From: Lentibacter sp. XHP0401
GTDB taxonomy: Bacteria > Pseudomonadota > Alphaproteobacteria > Rhodobacterales > Rhodobacteraceae
Length of the DNA: 64,000 nt
Direction: 5' to 3'
NCBI RefSeq assembly: GCF_025751535.1
Contig: NZ_JAOWLC010000005.1
Coordinates: forward strand, 186,001 to 250,000
How positions within the stretch are numbered: position 1 is the stretch's first letter; every line of letters begins with the position of its first letter. Under the pieces are notes generated by a model that ran no database searches, was not told the origin of the DNA, and was given only the letters and a program-made list of their open reading frames with translations. A program made the translations under genes and the position numbers. Below are positions 9,134 through 18,628 of the stretch, one piece after another.

Positions 9134-10522
9134 CTAGCTTTTCGGAGTCAGCCCATCACCGATATCCCAGAAAACTCCTGCCATCACACGAAGCGCATCA
9201 CGACTAAGAGACTTCAGCACATGTTCATTCGGTGCGTGTTGCGAGCAGCCACGGTAGGAATGTGGTACCCACACAGTTGGCAAGCCTAGAATGTCGGCAA
9301 AACAATCGTTGGGGAGAGACCCTGCGAGATTGGGCAATACGTGCGGCGGTTGGCCACAAGTTTGCTCTATCGAAGAGGTCACGAATTGCACCCACGGATG
9401 CTTGGGATCAAGCCGTGTCGCGGCAAAGAAACCGCGATCATGCGGAACGATCTTGATTGCTTCATATCCAAGCGCATCCAAGTGACGGCGCAAAGCGGGC
9501 AGGATATCCTCCTGATCCGTCCCAACAACATACCGCAACTGACATGTTGCACGCGCCATATCAGAGATCGCATTCACCGGAGCCGCCGGTACACCGCTTG
9601 TCATCGCCAGCACGGCAAAGCTGTTCCAGCCGTAGACACGCTCGGCAGGTGTCAAGCTTTCTTCACCCCACTCTAGGTCGACAGCTGGCCCTTCCCCTCC
9701 TGTAACAGGCAGCCCATCAAGAGCCTTACGGATATCATCCGTCAGACTGTCAGGCCGCCATTCAGAGATCTGGATTTGCCCACGGCGGTCAACAATCGTC
9801 GCCAGCGCGTGAGCCATAATAATCGCCGGATCGGCCAGTAACCCACCCCAGTTTCCCGAATGATGCGCGCCCTCACGCAACGTGAGTTCAAGATCAAACG
9901 TAACACCGCCGCGTGAGCCCATAAACACGGTCGGCACTTCGGGCTGCAAACGAGGACCATCAGAAGCAATCAACACATCGGCTGTCAGCTGGTCTTTGTA
10001 GCTGTGGAAAATGTCAGCAAGCCCGCTTGAACCAACTTCTTCGCTCATCTCCAGAATGATACGCACATTAAAGCCAAGTCTGCCGCGCACACTCAAAACG
10101 GCTTCAAGCGCCGCAATGTTGATCAAATGCTGCCCCTTGTTGTCAGCAGTGCCTCGACCGTAGAGCTTGTCACCCTCTTCAACGAGTTCAAAAGGCGCCA
10201 GCCCCTCTTTCCACATACCTTCCTGCGCGCGGATCACGTCGCCATGTCCATATGTCAACACGGTTGGCAGGTCATCCCCTTCGCGTCTTTCTCCGATTAA
10301 AAGTGGTCCACCGCGTGCGTCGGGGTTTTCAACAATTTCAGTCGTAAAGCCGAGCGCTTCGAGCCGAGGCTGCATCGCCTCCTTGAGATAACGCATCAAT
10401 TCTGGCGCAGCGTCGGGGTTCTGGCTTTCCGTAGGGTAGGCAACCAAAGCAGATAGCTCGCTCTGGAATGTGCCCACGTCAAAATAGGTCGTAACGGCTT
10501 TGATAGCTGCTTGGCGGCTCAT
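9134..10522 (-). CDS. M20-family metallopeptidase (dipeptidase / deacylase type)
   Basis: Zinc hydrolase of 462 residues, in the cytoplasm (no signal peptide). Metal-binding motifs in order: YGHGDVIRAQ (His), LYGRGTADNKGQ (bridging Asp), EMSEEVGSSGL (catalytic Glu pair) and the C-terminal VPHSYRGCSQHAPNEHV. An inserted dimerisation domain (residues about 190-340) is present. It is the last gene of a seven-gene minus-strand operon: its start lies three bases past the stop of the GGT-like gene and its ribosome site (GAGGAC) is inside that gene. It would cleave dipeptides or aminoacylated products that the importer and GGT supply; the exact bond is unknown. Confidence 0.85.
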   Translation of the reverse strand: MSRQAAIKAVTTYFDVGTFQSELSALVAYPTESQNPDAAPELMRYLKEAMQPRLEALGFTTEIVENPDARGGPLLIGERREGDDLPTVLTYGHGDVIRAQEGMWKEGLAPFELVEEGDKLYGRGTADNKGQHLINIAALEAVLSVRGRLGFNVRIILEMSEEVGSSGLADIFHSYKDQLTADVLIASDGPRLQPEVPTVFMGSRGGVTFDLELTLREGAHHSGNWGGLLADPAIIMAHALATIVDRRGQIQISEWRPDSLTDDIRKALDGLPVTGGEGPAVDLEWGEESLTPAERVYGWNSFAVLAMTSGVPAAPVNAISDMARATCQLRYVVGTDQEDILPALRRHLDALGYEAIKIVPHDRGFFAATRLDPKHPWVQFVTSSIEQTCGQPPHVLPNLAGSLPNDCFADILGLPTVWVPHSYRGCSQHAPNEHVLKSLSRDALRVMAGVFWDIGDGLTPKS

Positions 10523-10525
10523 GGC

Positions 10526-12091
10526 TTAGTCCTCTTCAAGTGCGGCATCGCCCCATGGCGACATTATCTCGGTGCAACCGGAGTTTGTGTTGCCTTCGCG
10601 CATAACACCGGCAGGACAGGCAAACGCATAAGGAAAAACCGTTCGCGGCGCCGTGACAACATCATGTTTCTTACGCAAGCACTCCAACACTTCGGGCGCA
10701 TGACTTTCATCAGCAACAACCTTGGTTCCGCCCGACACATCAATGCGTGGCTGGTGGAATGCCTCCTCAACATCCATGTCAAAGTCAGCCACAAAAGATG
10801 CCATTTGTGTCATCGCCGAGACGATCTTGCGCCCGCCTGACGCGCCAAAGGCAAAACGTTTGCCGCCAGTCTCACCAACAATTGGGCAAACATTCATCAG
10901 GCAGCGCTTATCCGGGCCGAGCGAGTTTGCCCGCCCCTGAACAGGATCGAACCACATGATACCGTTGTTCATCAGAAAGCCTGTTGAGGGCGAAACAACG
11001 CGACTACCAAAAATCGACAACAAAGTCTGTGTCTGGGAGACCATGTTCCCGTCGCGGTCGACAACCGAAAAATGCGTGGTGCAACCTGGCGCATCAGGGC
11101 TTTCGCCATCGTCGCCCATACTTCCAAGGCGTGCGGCATAGGCTTCGTTTAGCGCTTCTGCATAGGCGGCAAAGGCGGTTGGTTTATTGCCCAAATCACG
11201 TGGTTCCAATTCGGACATCGCGTGAGCAAAAGTTGGCCCTGCCGTCAGCCCTCCAACAACATTGAAAACGGCATCTCGGTAAGAGACTTTGAGCGGCGCC
11301 TGCATTGCTGCACTGTAGTCGCACATATCTTCCCGAGCGAGGTAACCCCCTTTGTCTTGCACATCACGCACCATAGCGACACCCAATTCGCCGTCATAGA
11401 GTGCACGCGCTCCTTCACGTGCGATGTTTTCAAGACTATCGGCCATCCGACGCTGATCCAGCCGTTTTTCGGCAAGCGCCGTCCAACCCGAGATTGTCGG
11501 CCAATGACCATCCTCAAGGAAAAGTGCAGCCGCATCCGCATCCTGCGCAAGAGCGCATGTCGCAGAAGCGATAATCAGCGCCGCATACCAGTCAACAAGC
11601 AGCCCTTCACGGGCATGGGCAATGGCGGGGGCCAGCAACTCAGACCAAGGCATCCGTCCAAAACGCTCGTGCACCTGCCCCAATCCGTCAACAACGCCCG
11701 GAACTGCGATAGATTTGGCCCCCTGAACATTCACATCACCCGTGACCTTCTCCCAAGGAAACAAGTCCCCGGAGACACCTTCTCCAGACAGAGGAAAATC
11801 TTCGACACGCAGCCCTTTCGGGGACCGCATGCCATGGTTTAACGCAATGGCCTCACTTTCTCCCGCGCGCCAAAGCATCATTGCGCCGCCTCCCGCGGGG
11901 CCGCTCATCCATGGCTCAAGCACACCGATCACGAAAGACGTTGCGACGGCCGCATCAACAGCATCACCACCGGCTCTCAGAACCGCAGCACCGGCTTCCG
12001 CAGCAAGACGATGCTGCGAAGCAACTACACCGCCTTTGGTTTTGATCACGGTTTTACGAGTCTGCATAGTACGCGACAGGCTGGAAGCCAT
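10526..12091 (-). CDS. Gamma-glutamyltransferase/Ntn-hydrolase family protein, no signal peptide
   Basis: Self-processing enzyme that cleaves gamma-glutamyl bonds such as those of glutathione. 521 residues. The autocatalytic threonine is the first T of TTHFSVVDRDGNMVSQTQ; the oxyanion region is FGASGGRKIVSAMTQM and the N-terminal core reads AGGDAVDAAVATSFV and GPAGGGAMMLW. The start MASSLSRTMQ was chosen because AAGGAAC lies upstream; the longer frame overlaps the ABC gene. No export signal is visible, unlike periplasmic E. coli GGT, so it is likely cytosolic and acts after import. Context: between the ATPase gene and an M20 peptidase. Confidence 0.85.
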   Translation of the reverse strand: MASSLSRTMQTRKTVIKTKGGVVASQHRLAAEAGAAVLRAGGDAVDAAVATSFVIGVLEPWMSGPAGGGAMMLWRAGESEAIALNHGMRSPKGLRVEDFPLSGEGVSGDLFPWEKVTGDVNVQGAKSIAVPGVVDGLGQVHERFGRMPWSELLAPAIAHAREGLLVDWYAALIIASATCALAQDADAAALFLEDGHWPTISGWTALAEKRLDQRRMADSLENIAREGARALYDGELGVAMVRDVQDKGGYLAREDMCDYSAAMQAPLKVSYRDAVFNVVGGLTAGPTFAHAMSELEPRDLGNKPTAFAAYAEALNEAYAARLGSMGDDGESPDAPGCTTHFSVVDRDGNMVSQTQTLLSIFGSRVVSPSTGFLMNNGIMWFDPVQGRANSLGPDKRCLMNVCPIVGETGGKRFAFGASGGRKIVSAMTQMASFVADFDMDVEEAFHQPRIDVSGGTKVVADESHAPEVLECLRKKHDVVTAPRTVFPYAFACPAGVMREGNTNSGCTEIMSPWGDAALEED

Positions 12092-12111
12092 GGGATGTTC
12101 CTTAAGGTTGT

Positions 12112-13101
12112 CTAGACAGAGAAATTTTCGCGGTACATAGGGCTTTTCGGATCCTGCAAATGACATTCAACATGCCCGCTGTTGGTGGGCACAGTGCGTG
12201 GTGTAGATATCTTGCAGTGGTCCTGGGCGAATGGACAACGCGGGTGGAAATGACAGCCCGAAGGTGGCGCAATAGGGTTTGGATAGGCTGCCCCAAGCTG
12301 GGTATCAGGAACCCCTTGCGACGGGTCTGGAGTCAGAACCGAATTCAAAAGCGCTCTAGAGTAAGGGTGGCGCGGGGTGGCAAACAACTCTTCAACATTC
12401 GCTTCTTCAACGATGCGGCCTAAATACATTACCGCAACGCGCGTGGCCAGATGCTCGACAACGGCCAAATCGTGGCTGATGAACAAATAAGTCAAACCGA
12501 ATTCTTCGCGGAGATCATTCAGCAAATTGAGGATCTGGCTCTGCACAGAGACGTCCAACGCCGAAGTCGGCTCATCGCAAATAACGATTTCGGGGCGCAT
12601 AATCAGTGCCCGAGCAATAGCGACACGCTGACGCTGCCCACCCGACATCTGGCTCGGATATGTATTCAATACACGTGCAGGCAATCCGACCAATTCAAGC
12701 GTTTCCCGCACAGCTTTTTCCCGGCTATTGGCATCCCCAATGCTATGAACACGCAAAGGCAGCGATACAATATCAGCGATCGTCTTGCGCGGGTTCAACG
12801 AAGAGTATGGGTCTTGAAAAATCGGCTGTATGCGTTTCGCGAGTGCAAGGCGGTCTTGTCCTCCGATTGCATCTCCGTCAACCAACACCTGCCCTTCTGT
12901 AGGAGCTTCAAGGCCCAACAGGATTTTCGCCATAGTTGACTTTCCGCAGCCGGACTCTCCGACAAGGCCCAACACTTCGCCGCGTTCCAACTTGAGCGAG
13001 ACATCATTCACAGCTTTCAGCGGCTTAGGCTTACCAAACAGCCCCTGTTTTACACGGTATGTTTTGGCTACATTTTTCAACTCAAGCACTGGGGCGCTCA
13101 T
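12112..13101 (-). CDS. Peptide/nickel-type ABC transporter ATP-binding protein (DppF/OppF-like)
   Basis: One of two ATPases of the importer, 329 residues. Walker A is GLVGESGCGKST, the signature is [15 protein letters not shown] and Walker B is VICDEPTSALDVS. The C-terminal oligopeptide-type extension carries the usual cysteine/histidine cluster (GCHFHPRCPFAQDHC). Its start overlaps the stop of the DppD-like gene by four bases (ATGA type), so the two are translationally coupled. It is followed by the GGT-like gene 20 bases downstream. Confidence 0.88.
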   Translation of the reverse strand: MSAPVLELKNVAKTYRVKQGLFGKPKPLKAVNDVSLKLERGEVLGLVGESGCGKSTMAKILLGLEAPTEGQVLVDGDAIGGQDRLALAKRIQPIFQDPYSSLNPRKTIADIVSLPLRVHSIGDANSREKAVRETLELVGLPARVLNTYPSQMSGGQRQRVAIARALIMRPEIVICDEPTSALDVSVQSQILNLLNDLREEFGLTYLFISHDLAVVEHLATRVAVMYLGRIVEEANVEELFATPRHPYSRALLNSVLTPDPSQGVPDTQLGAAYPNPIAPPSGCHFHPRCPFAQDHCKISTPRTVPTNSGHVECHLQDPKSPMYRENFSV

Positions 13102-14111
13102 GCAGGTTCTCCTTCGGCAGCACGTGCGCCATCAGCGTGGACACATAGAAACTCATGTGGCGGTTGTCCGCGTTCGGGGATGTCGCCGCGGCAAGCCTCT
13201 ACAACATGCGGGCAGCGTGTGCGAAAGGCACAACCTTGCACGTCGCCAATCAATGAAGGCACGATACCAGGTATCGTGCCCAGCTTCTCACCACGCTTCG
13301 TTTTGCCCGGTTGAGGAATGCAATGCAGCAGTCCACGTGTATAAGGGTGCATTGGTTTACCAAAAACGTCCGTGGCGGGGCCGGTCTCAACCAGCTCGCC
13401 AGCATACATGACGCCCACTTTGTCAGCGACACGTGCCACAACCCCAAGATCGTGCGTGATCAGGATCATAGCAACATCCATCTCTTTGGTCAGCTCAACC
13501 AACAGGCTCAGAATCTGCGCCTGAATGGTGACATCAAGCGCCGTTGTTGGTTCATCTGCGATGATAAGCTCGGGCTCACACATAAGGGCCATCGCGATCA
13601 CCACGCGCTGGCGCAAGCCACCTGACAACTGATGCGGATACTGGCTAAGACGACTCGCAGCCGCAGTAATTCCGACCTTCTCCAAAAGTTCTATTGCACG
13701 CTCGCGGGCTTTCTCTCGGCTCACCTTCCGGTGCAAGCGCAAGGCTTCGACCAACTGGTCACCGATAGTATAAGCAGGGTTCAGCGAGGTCATCGGCTCC
13801 TGGAAGATCATCGCGATACGATCCCCTCGCAGCCCGCGCATCTGGCGCTTGGAGGCTCCGATCAGATCAATCCCGTCAAAATTTAACTGCTCAGCACTGC
13901 GTCGGATATTCTTTTCGAGAAGCCCCATAACAGCAAGCGAGGTAAGCGACTTTCCCGAACCGGATTCTCCAACGATGCAGAGTGTTTCACCCTTGTGAAG
14001 ATCAAAATCAATACCCCGGACTGCGTGAAGCGTTCCACTGGCCAGAGGGATATCTAAGGTAAGACCGCGCACGCTGAGCAGTGGTTTAACAGTATCTTGT
14101 ATATGACTCAT
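13098..14111 (-). CDS. Peptide/nickel-type ABC transporter ATP-binding protein (DppD/OppD-like)
   Basis: Partner ATPase, 337 residues, with Walker [15 protein letters not shown], signature [15 protein letters not shown], Walker [14 protein letters not shown] and a C-terminal extension with cysteines ([15 protein letters not shown]). The signature has GGLRQR rather than GGQRQR, a common variant in this subfamily. Three bases separate it from the upstream permease gene. Together with its neighbours it forms a complete five-component importer. Confidence 0.88.
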   Translation of the reverse strand: MSHIQDTVKPLLSVRGLTLDIPLASGTLHAVRGIDFDLHKGETLCIVGESGSGKSLTSLAVMGLLEKNIRRSAEQLNFDGIDLIGASKRQMRGLRGDRIAMIFQEPMTSLNPAYTIGDQLVEALRLHRKVSREKARERAIELLEKVGITAAASRLSQYPHQLSGGLRQRVVIAMALMCEPELIIADEPTTALDVTIQAQILSLLVELTKEMDVAMILITHDLGVVARVADKVGVMYAGELVETGPATDVFGKPMHPYTRGLLHCIPQPGKTKRGEKLGTIPGIVPSLIGDVQGCAFRTRCPHVVEACRGDIPERGQPPHEFLCVHADGARAAEGEPA

Positions 14112-14114
14112 AAG

Positions 14115-15017
14115 TTAGCTCCGGCTATCGGGGGCAGTCACGTCTCGTAGTCCGTCACCCATAAGGTTGATCGCGAGCACCAAGACAAACAGGACAACGC
14201 CTGGGATCAGCACCAGCCACGGCTCGAAGAGCATCATGTTTTTACCTTCGCTGACCATAAGCCCCCAACTTGGGGTCGGAGGTTGCACGCCAAGCCCGAG
14301 GAACGACAGAGCCGCCTCCAGCAGAATTGCATGGGCCATTTCCAATGTAACAATAACGATCAGGTTATTTACGATATTCGGCATGATTTCAGACAAAATC
14401 ACACGCGGCGTCGAAGCGCCGATTGCTTGTGCCGCAGAAACGTATTCGCGCCGTCTTACTTGTAAGGTCGACGCACGCATCACAACTGCAAAGCGATCCC
14501 AGAGCAGTAGGCCAAGAACCGCAATCACCACTTGCAACGACCCCCCGAGAATAGCGACAACGGCCAAGGCCACCAGAACTACTGGCATCGCGAGGCGCAC
14601 GTTGATGAGAAAGGTCACGACAGCATCAACCCTGCCGCCGAAATAACCAGCAGCGACGCCCATCGCCGTTCCTATGACACCAGAGATCAAAGCCGCAACG
14701 GAACCGATCAGCAATGAAACCCGCGCACCATAAATCAAGCGCGAGAGGTAGTCGCGCCCCAAGTGGTCGGTGCCGAGCGGATGTTCCCAGGTGCCCCCCA
14801 TAAAGACAGGTTTAACCATGCGGTTCGCAAGGTCTTGCAGATATGGGTCATGCGGCGCGAGCACCGGTGCAAGGATAGCAATAACCAGCAATACCAAGAC
14901 AACACCAGCGCCAAAGAGCAGCCCCATATGTCCCTGCACTCTCTTCCGCAGGATCTGGCGCGGGGTCGGACCGCTGATTTCTTCGAGAAGGGGATCTATT
15001 GGTTCTTGAAGCGCCAT
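14115..15017 (-). CDS. Peptide-type ABC transporter permease (DppC-like)
   Basis: Inner-membrane permease, 300 residues. It has the DppC-type N-terminal segment with one early membrane span (HMGLLFGAGVVLVLLVIAIL), the HPLGTDHLGRDYLSRLIYGA motif that marks this subfamily, and an EAA loop (YVSAAQAIGASTPRVILSEI). Follows the DppB-like permease by one base. Substrate is not deducible from the permease. Confidence 0.88.
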   Translation of the reverse strand: MALQEPIDPLLEEISGPTPRQILRKRVQGHMGLLFGAGVVLVLLVIAILAPVLAPHDPYLQDLANRMVKPVFMGGTWEHPLGTDHLGRDYLSRLIYGARVSLLIGSVAALISGVIGTAMGVAAGYFGGRVDAVVTFLINVRLAMPVVLVALAVVAILGGSLQVVIAVLGLLLWDRFAVVMRASTLQVRRREYVSAAQAIGASTPRVILSEIMPNIVNNLIVIVTLEMAHAILLEAALSFLGLGVQPPTPSWGLMVSEGKNMMLFEPWLVLIPGVVLFVLVLAINLMGDGLRDVTAPDSRS

Positions 15018-15018
15018 A

Positions 15019-15936
15019 TCACGAACTCCTCATGCGGGGGTCTAGCCACGCATTCAATACGTCAGCCAAAAAGGTGAAGATGATGTAGAACATCGAAAAG
15101 ATCAGGATCAACGCTTGCACTGTCGGTAAGTCGTTTCGCGCGATACTTTCCCAAGCAAGGTAGCCAGCACCATGCAGAGCGAAGATTGACTCCACTACGA
15201 TTGAGCCGCCCAGCATGAAGCCCATTTGAACAGCAGCCAAGCTTACCACCGGAATAATCGCGTTGCGTAACGCGTGCTTGAACAGCACACGCCCCTCGCC
15301 TGCACCCTTTGCGCGCGCGGTTCGAATGTAATCGGAGTTCAGAACTTCAAGCATCCCTGCACGGGTCAAACGCATGATCGCGGGCATCGCGTAATATCCC
15401 AAAACGATCGTGGGCATAATGAAGTGTTGCCATGTCGATGCACCCGATGGCGGCAACCACCTCAGTTTGATCCCGAACAGAACGATCAGGATCAGACCGA
15501 ACCAAAAGCTCGGCATCGCTTGACCGGCGACAGACAGAAACAGCGCAACTCGGTCAATTATGGAATTTGGTCTGATCGCAGCGGCCACGCCTAATGGCAC
15601 AGCTGTCAGCAAAGCAAAGGTTATCCCGCAAACACCCAGCGTCATCGTCACGGACAGTCGGTCAGCGATAAGGCTCGAAACGGGGAGTTTGAAATAATAG
15701 CTCTCGCCGAAATTTCCGCGCAAAGCTTGAAAAAGCCATTCACCATATTGGACCAGCATCGGGCGGTCAAAACCATAGAGGCGCCTGATCGCTTCAATGT
15801 CTTCACCGCTCGCAGTCTCTCCTGCCAGGGCCGCCGCCGGATCTCCCGACAGAAACAGCAATGAAAAACTTATGAAGCTGACTGTAAAGGCCACGAGGCC
15901 TGCGAGGCCAAGTCGCTTGAGAATGAATGGCAGCAT
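15019..15936 (-). CDS. Peptide-type ABC transporter permease (DppB-like)
   Basis: Inner-membrane permease, 305 residues with six membrane segments. The family pattern is clear: MLPFILKRLGLAGLVAF at the N-terminus, YGFDRPMLVQYGEWL near residue 60, the EAA loop DYIRTARAKGAGEGRVLFKH, and LDPRMRSS at the C-terminus. It is separated from the binding-protein gene by 93 bases holding a strong terminator-like hairpin, so it is expressed by read-through or from a separate promoter. Confidence 0.88.
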   Translation of the reverse strand: MLPFILKRLGLAGLVAFTVSFISFSLLFLSGDPAAALAGETASGEDIEAIRRLYGFDRPMLVQYGEWLFQALRGNFGESYYFKLPVSSLIADRLSVTMTLGVCGITFALLTAVPLGVAAAIRPNSIIDRVALFLSVAGQAMPSFWFGLILIVLFGIKLRWLPPSGASTWQHFIMPTIVLGYYAMPAIMRLTRAGMLEVLNSDYIRTARAKGAGEGRVLFKHALRNAIIPVVSLAAVQMGFMLGGSIVVESIFALHGAGYLAWESIARNDLPTVQALILIFSMFYIIFTFLADVLNAWLDPRMRSS

Positions 15937-15976
15937 TGCGTGCTGTCTCCTTGCCGGTTTTGCGAAGGCTTTTAAT

Positions 15977-16019
15977 AAAAAGAAAAAGGCCCAAAGCGTC
16001 GCGATGACGCTTCAGGCCT
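15977..16019 (-). terminator. Terminator/attenuator between binding-protein gene and permease genes
   Basis: A 14-bp stem (15987-16000 with 16006-16019, all positions pairing when two G-U pairs are allowed) with a five-base loop is followed on the minus strand by TTTTTCTTTTT. This is a good intrinsic terminator right after the binding-protein stop and should limit read-through into the permease, ATPase and hydrolase genes. Confidence 0.75.
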
Positions 16020-16029
16020 GTTGCAGTGT

Positions 16030-17556
16030 TTACTTCCAGCTCATTGTCGTGAACCGCAGCACTTCGTCTGCAGTGGGCGTGTATTCTACGTCCGTGTTCA
16101 TTACATAGTTGGTGTTGTAGCTGAACATCGGCGCCCAGTATGCTTCATCCGCAATACGTGTCAGAGCCTTGCTGTAGTATTCGATCCGTTTCGCAGGGTC
16201 ATTCGATTGGTCAGCAACGTCCAGCCACTCGAGAACTTGATCATCACGTGTCGTGTCAAGGCTACCATGCTTGAAGAACTGGCTAACCATGGCCGACGCA
16301 TCGTTGATCGAGTAGCTGCCCCAAGTCTGGAACGAGAGAGGTACCTCTCCCTTCATGTTCAGCTCGCGCAACGCAGAGTACTGAAGCATCTTGAAGTCGG
16401 TCTTGATGCCAACAGCGTTCAAATAGCTCGAAATCGCTTCGGCATAGTCGCGGTCGCGATACGCATAAAACTCGGTTTCAAATCCGTCGGGATAGCCCGC
16501 CTCGGCCAGCAGTTCCTTCGCCTTTGCTGGATCATAAGGGTATTCGGTAACGTTCTGGTCACAACCAAACTGGCTGGGGAAACAGGGCGTCCAAACAACT
16601 TTGGACTTACCTTTCAGCAAGTTGTCCACAAGCGCGTTTCGGTCGATGGCATAGTTTACAGCCTGGCGCACCTTGATATCCTGAAACGGATTCGGGTCCA
16701 TCGATGAGCGCCCCGCCGCATCCATCGACAAGTAACCGACACGCATCGTGGATTCGTTGGTAACGACAAACTGGTCACCCATAGCCGCCAGCTTTTCTGC
16801 TTGGTCCGCGGGGACTTGCCAAATCAGATCGAGAGAACCGGAAAACAGCTCGGCAATCTGGGTGTTCACATCAGGAATTGTGCGAATTTCAACCTTACCA
16901 ATCGAAGGCTGGCCTTTGGGGCTATCATGATAGTTTTCGTTTTTTTCTAGCACAAACTTTTGACCGGGGATAACCTCGACCACTTTGTAAGGCCCCGTGC
17001 CAACCGGCTTCAGCCCCATGCCTGACGGGCCAACTTCAGCGTAATACTCCGCCGGATACATGGAAACGGGCCCGGAAAGAAATTCAATCGCCGCAGGGAA
17101 AACTTCCTTGGTTTTAATACGAACTGTGTAATCATCAACTTTCTCGGCTGTTTCCATCCAGTTCACGTTTCGCTGTGTCTTAACCCCGCTTTCCTCTTTG
17201 GCAACGAAGTTGACCGTTGCAACCACGTCATCCGCATCAAACGCGTCGCCATTGTGGAAGGTCACACCTTCGCGCAGCTTAAGCTCAAGTGTCTTGTCAT
17301 CAATCCACTCCCAGCTCGTCGCAAGGTTCCCCTTATATTCGTTAGTGATAGGGTCACGGTATATCAGGCCATCCCAGACGGCTCGCTGCAAGACAACACC
17401 TTCACGAGAAGAGTTAAAGTAGCTGTCTACGTTCTCCAGCTCTTTTGTGTAAGCCACGCGCAATGTGTCATTTGCTTTATCAGCCAGCGCTATGCCTGTG
17501 GTTGCAACTGACATAGCCAGTGCCAAGGCTGTTGTTTTCAAATAAGCAGCTTTCAT
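16030..17556 (-). CDS. Family-5 extracellular solute-binding protein (peptide/glutathione-type)
   Basis: Periplasmic binding protein of the peptide/nickel/opine class, 508 residues. It has a Sec signal peptide (MKAAYLKTTALALAMSVATTGIALA, cut near residue 25) and then the family markers RVAYTKELENVDSYF, WDGLIYRDP, LREGVTFHNGDAFDADDV and TGPYKVVEV. It is the first gene of the operon and is divergent from an IclR regulator. GGT and M20 genes downstream suggest gamma-glutamyl peptides, glutathione or a related amide as substrate; this is inference from context only. Confidence 0.85.
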   Translation of the reverse strand: MKAAYLKTTALALAMSVATTGIALADKANDTLRVAYTKELENVDSYFNSSREGVVLQRAVWDGLIYRDPITNEYKGNLATSWEWIDDKTLELKLREGVTFHNGDAFDADDVVATVNFVAKEESGVKTQRNVNWMETAEKVDDYTVRIKTKEVFPAAIEFLSGPVSMYPAEYYAEVGPSGMGLKPVGTGPYKVVEVIPGQKFVLEKNENYHDSPKGQPSIGKVEIRTIPDVNTQIAELFSGSLDLIWQVPADQAEKLAAMGDQFVVTNESTMRVGYLSMDAAGRSSMDPNPFQDIKVRQAVNYAIDRNALVDNLLKGKSKVVWTPCFPSQFGCDQNVTEYPYDPAKAKELLAEAGYPDGFETEFYAYRDRDYAEAISSYLNAVGIKTDFKMLQYSALRELNMKGEVPLSFQTWGSYSINDASAMVSQFFKHGSLDTTRDDQVLEWLDVADQSNDPAKRIEYYSKALTRIADEAYWAPMFSYNTNYVMNTDVEYTPTADEVLRFTTMSWK

Positions 17557-17621
17557 CTTACTTCCTTCCTTACTGCAGCGAACTGCACCATCTGTTGAAC
17601 TTTTCGTTTACCTGAGCGGAG

Positions 17622-17653
17622 ATATCATATAGTGATATGCAAAATCGTGATAT
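17622..17653. promoter_or_regulatory. Candidate IclR-type operator
   Basis: Inverted repeat ATATCA (17622-17627) / TGATAT (17633-17638) with a five-base spacer, plus a third TGATAT half-site at 17648-17653, fifteen bases on. The tract is in the 177-base divergent space between the binding-protein gene and the IclR gene and is AT-rich, as promoters are. Binding by the adjacent IclR protein is inferred. Confidence 0.45.
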
Positions 17654-17733
17654 AATTATGTTGGACTCCAAGGTCGGAAAAAATCAAGACCAAACTCACA
17701 AAATTGCCCTAAATTTTATATTCCGGAGCCCTG

Positions 17734-18519
17734 ATGACAAAAACTAAGCAGAATACGCTTTTTGTTGGAACACTTGCAAAAGGGCTGCGCGTTCTCCGCG
17801 CCTTTGACGAAACCCACACCGAACTGTCCCTAACAGAGCTTTCAGAAATAACATGCCTCGACAAAAGCGCCGTTCAACGCCTTGCCAACACACTTCACCT
17901 TGAGGGTATGCTCGACAAAGACCCTGTAACACGGCGCTATCGTCCCTCTCATGCATGGCTGAAACTGGCCTACGCCTATTACTGGTCAGATCCGCTCATC
18001 GCACGCGCCATGCCCAAGCTCATCGACCTCTCGCAACGCTTGGGAGAAACAGTCAACCTTGCGCAACTGTCTGGGCAGGAAATCATCTACGCCACCCGTC
18101 TCCCCAGCACCCGCACAACCTTCGCAGCCTCTGTTTCAGGCAGAACTGTACCTGCACTATGCACCTCTGCGGGGCAGGCCATTCTGGCGACTTTCCCGCC
18201 CGAGGAGCGCGCAACAGCCGTTCAAAGCTGGCTTCTGGAGCGCCACACCCCCCAAACAGTCATGGACCGCGCCACAATCGCAGAGCAGATCGAAATAGTC
18301 GTTCAAAAAGGCTTTTCTATTACCTACAGCCAGTTGATTCTGAGCGAGGTTGGAATTGCCTGCGCCATTCGTGGTCCTGACGGAAGGGCATGGTCAGCCG
18401 TGCAGTGCTCGGTCTCATCTCACCATTGGAACGATGACCGCATCCGCTCGGAAATCCTTCCATGGCTTCAAGACACAGCAAACGCCATCTCGCCCTTGCC
18501 ACCAAAAGGCAAACAATAA
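17734..18519 (+). CDS. IclR-family transcriptional regulator
   Basis: DNA-binding regulator of 261 residues. The N-terminal winged helix-turn-helix covers about residues 12-70 (LSLTELSEITCLDKSAVQRLANTL is its core) and the C-terminal GAF-like ligand domain contains ARAMPKLIDLSQRLGETVNL and TVPALCTSAGQAILATFP. It is divergent from the ABC/GGT/M20 operon and upstream of the aldehyde dehydrogenase/TRAP cluster on its own strand, so either or both could be targets. The effector is unknown. Confidence 0.88.
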   Translation: MTKTKQNTLFVGTLAKGLRVLRAFDETHTELSLTELSEITCLDKSAVQRLANTLHLEGMLDKDPVTRRYRPSHAWLKLAYAYYWSDPLIARAMPKLIDLSQRLGETVNLAQLSGQEIIYATRLPSTRTTFAASVSGRTVPALCTSAGQAILATFPPEERATAVQSWLLERHTPQTVMDRATIAEQIEIVVQKGFSITYSQLILSEVGIACAIRGPDGRAWSAVQCSVSSHHWNDDRIRSEILPWLQDTANAISPLPPKGKQ

Positions 18520-18628
18520 CTCCCGAGAGCCAACTCCCTAGCGGCCTTCACTGCCATCTTGCGGCTCGGCCAGCCAAGGTGCATGAAGGGGCAATACCGT
18601 GTAAACGCCAAAAGGCGAAGGAGACGAG

